Position numbers and translations under genes: made by a program. From Enterobacter asburiae (GTDB lineage Bacteria > Pseudomonadota > Gammaproteobacteria > Enterobacterales > Enterobacteriaceae): 43,016 bases of DNA. Below the pieces are notes generated by a model, which was given only the letters and a program-made list of their open reading frames with translations, was not told the DNA's origin and did not search any database. The number at the start of each line of letters is the position of its first letter. Position 1 is the stretch's first letter. The stretch spans positions 1 to 43,016 of the forward strand of contig NZ_JAKCMV010000037.1 in assembly GCF_021440515.1 (NCBI RefSeq). Direction: 5' to 3'. Positions 41,560 through 43,016 of the stretch are shown one piece after another.

Positions 41560-42782
41560 TCCGCGTTAACGCTGAACGCCTGTGGTCGACGCTGGAGATG
41601 ATGGCGCAGATCGGCGGCACGCCCGCCGGTGGCGTTACCCGTCTGGCGTTAAGCGAGGAAGACCGCATTGCGCGCAATCTGCTGCGCGACTGGGCGCTGG
41701 AGGCCGGGTTCACCTGCGACGTGGACAGCATGGGCAACATGTTTATCCGCCGCGCCGGGAAGAATCGCACCCTTGCGCCGGTCATGACCGGCTCGCACGT
41801 CGACTCTCAGCCTCTTGGCGGCAATTACGACGGCATTTACGGCGTGCTGGCCGGGCTTGAGCTGCTGCGCACCCTGAACGACCATCGGCTGGAAACCGAG
41901 CGCGATATCGTGCTGGTAAACTGGACCAACGAGGAAGGCGCGCGTTTTGCGCCCGCCATGCTCGCGTCCGGCGTCTGGGCGGGCCAGCTTACGGAAGAGT
42001 TTGCTTACGCCAGAACGGACAGCAAAAAGGTCACGGTGCGCGAGGCGCTGGAGTCTATCGGCTATCGCGGAGAGCTCCCTGCCCGCGCTTTCCCGGTTCA
42101 CGCCTGCTATGAATTGCACATCGAACAGGGGCCGATTCTGGAAGATGAAGGCGTTGATATCGGGCTGGTGCGCGCGGCGATGGGCCAGCGCTGGTTCACG
42201 ATAACGCTGGACGGTTTTGCCGCCCATGCGGGAACCACGCCGATGCACAGCCGACGCGATGCGCTGACCGCCTTTGCCGAACTGGCGCTGAAGGTGGAGC
42301 AGATTGGCTATCAGCATCAGCCGGACGGTCGCGCCACCATCGGCATGGCGCAGGTAACGCCGAACTCGCGCAACGTGGTGCCCTCCCGCGTGGAGTGCAG
42401 CGTAGAGTTTCGCCACCCCGAGCAGCACGCGCTGGAAGCGATGGAAGCGGCGCTGCATCTGGCGGCAGACAGCCTGTCGGCACGCGGCGTGTCCGCAAAC
42501 GTCGAGCGCATTTTTGACTATGCGCCCATTGCGTTTAACGCCGGGTGCCTGGCGCGTAGCGAAAAAGCGGTGGCTGAGCTTGGCTATTTGTCAAAACCGA
42601 TGGTGTCCGGCGCAGGGCACGACACCTGCTACGTGAGTAAAATCGCGCCTGCCAGCATGATTTTTATCCCCTGCGTGAAGGGCATCAGCCACAACGAAGC
42701 GGAACGCATCCTGCCGGAATGGTCAGAGAAAGGGGCCAACGTGTTGTTGCACAGCGTGTTGAGCGCGGCGCAAGAACAATAA
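41556..42782 (+). CDS. Zn-dependent N-carbamoyl-L-amino-acid amidohydrolase (AtcC / HyuC family)
   Basis: A 408-residue M20-fold hydrolase of the hydantoinase/carbamoylase group, which also contains allantoate amidohydrolase. Metal ligands are visible as the His of GSHVDSQ, the Asp of GGNYDGIYG, the Glu pair of NWTNEEGARF, the His of YELHIEQGP and the His of GISHNEAERI. The dimerisation lid includes GFAAHAGTTPM. In the ATC pathway the paired enzyme AtcC splits N-carbamoyl-L-cysteine to L-cysteine, CO2 and ammonia. The ATG overlaps the preceding stop by 4 nt with AAAAGGA upstream; an in-frame TTG-type start 39 bp earlier is not supported. It is the last gene of the operon. Confidence 0.87.
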   Translation: MIRVNAERLWSTLEMMAQIGGTPAGGVTRLALSEEDRIARNLLRDWALEAGFTCDVDSMGNMFIRRAGKNRTLAPVMTGSHVDSQPLGGNYDGIYGVLAGLELLRTLNDHRLETERDIVLVNWTNEEGARFAPAMLASGVWAGQLTEEFAYARTDSKKVTVREALESIGYRGELPARAFPVHACYELHIEQGPILEDEGVDIGLVRAAMGQRWFTITLDGFAAHAGTTPMHSRRDALTAFAELALKVEQIGYQHQPDGRATIGMAQVTPNSRNVVPSRVECSVEFRHPEQHALEAMEAALHLAADSLSARGVSANVERIFDYAPIAFNAGCLARSEKAVAELGYLSKPMVSGAGHDTCYVSKIAPASMIFIPCVKGISHNEAERILPEWSEKGANVLLHSVLSAAQEQ

Positions 42783-42795
42783 GCCGGGTGCAAGC

Positions 42796-42833
42796 AATTC
42801 CCTCGCCCCTTTGGGAGAGGGTCAGGGTGAGGG
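42796..42833. repeat. Interspersed G-rich repeat, copy 2
   Basis: A 38-bp copy of the element at 11321-11357, with the CCCCTTTGGG/GGGAGAGGG core and a trailing CAGGGTGAGGG. It lies 13 bp after the last operon gene and may serve as its 3' structure. Confidence 0.8.
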
Positions 42834-43016
42834 AAACATACGGCTCTGGTGGTCATTCCGTTCACCTTAGGTTCCTTGCTTCTCTGTCACCACAATGCTT
42901 GTGAACGTGCCAGGGGGGCTCGCCGCCGCCCCCCTGGCGACCCGGGCTCCCGGCAAGAAAATCGTCGCTTCGCGATACCCTCAGCTTATTCCTTCAGGCT
43001 ATCGGGTCGGGCACCA
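42834..43016. other. Non-coding right end with a GC-rich inverted repeat
   Basis: No supported gene is present. An 11-bp stem GCCAGGGGGGC/GCCCCCCTGGC (42909-42919, 42928-42938) has an 8-nt loop, followed by a second GC-rich CCGGGCTCCCGG. CGATA...TATCG lies near the edge. It may be part of a larger repeat or a gene-flanking element continuing beyond the window. Confidence 0.5.

Noticed and set aside
1..43016. CRISPR arrays, tRNA or rRNA genes, insertion sequences, prophage genes
   Set aside because: No regularly spaced repeats, cloverleaf-like genes, transposase motifs or phage structural genes were seen.

Overview
The window is chromosomal DNA from an enteric gammaproteobacterium, most likely Enterobacter or a close relative (Lelliottia, Leclercia, Kosakonia). 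Protein sequences for OsmC, Bdm, Sra, MaeA, AdhP, FdnGHI, YddG, AraJ and an OmpD/NmpC porin are close to those of E. coli, Salmonella and Klebsiella. The gene order osmC / bdm-sra-maeA / adhP / fdnIHG / yddG-porin is the enterobacterial one, with several accessory units inserted into it. No tRNA, rRNA, CRISPR array, insertion sequence or prophage was seen.

Layout. 1-4.0 kb: the 5' two thirds of a chemoreceptor gene with a sigma-28 promoter, a BLUF-EAL blue-light/c-di-GMP protein and a membrane-anchored alpha/beta hydrolase. 4.0-8.9 kb: an SDR oxidoreductase with a divergent LysR regulator, osmC, a second LysR regulator divergent from an exported metallo-beta-lactamase-fold protein, and a VOC protein whose ribosome binding site lies inside a strong hairpin. 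8.9-15.8 kb: bdm, sra, maeA, then a small ORF and hairpin ahead of an ABC-F gene interrupted by an in-frame UGA, an exported inorganic pyrophosphatase, adhP and an Rrf2 regulator. 15.9-17.2 kb: an NDH-2-like flavoprotein, divergent from the Rrf2 gene across a perfect 22-bp palindrome.

17.3-24.5 kb: a tightly coupled six-gene operon (peptide-type ABC importer, luciferase-like monooxygenase, fused carboxymuconolactone-decarboxylase/AhpD protein). It corresponds to the poorly characterised KPN_01854-KPN_01858 type families and has no known substrate. 24.5-27.3 kb: araJ, a PPK2 polyphosphate kinase and an AT-rich insert holding a CcdB-like toxin with an unusual antitoxin. 27.3-32 kb: fdnIHG, the nitrate-inducible formate dehydrogenase, with fdnG carrying a selenocysteine UGA and its SECIS hairpin. 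32-35.2 kb: yddG, the OmpD-type porin and a GFA-family protein.

35.2-42.8 kb: a LysR regulator divergent from a seven-gene operon. It encodes a Liv-type ABC importer, an L-2-amino-thiazoline-4-carboxylate hydrolase and a Zn-dependent N-carbamoyl-L-amino-acid amidohydrolase. Together the last two match the known bacterial route from 2-aminothiazoline-4-carboxylate (ATC) through N-carbamoyl-L-cysteine to L-cysteine, here joined to a dedicated importer. This is the strongest candidate for a little-described complete system in the window. The right end (42.8-43.0 kb) holds an interspersed repeat and GC-rich non-coding DNA.
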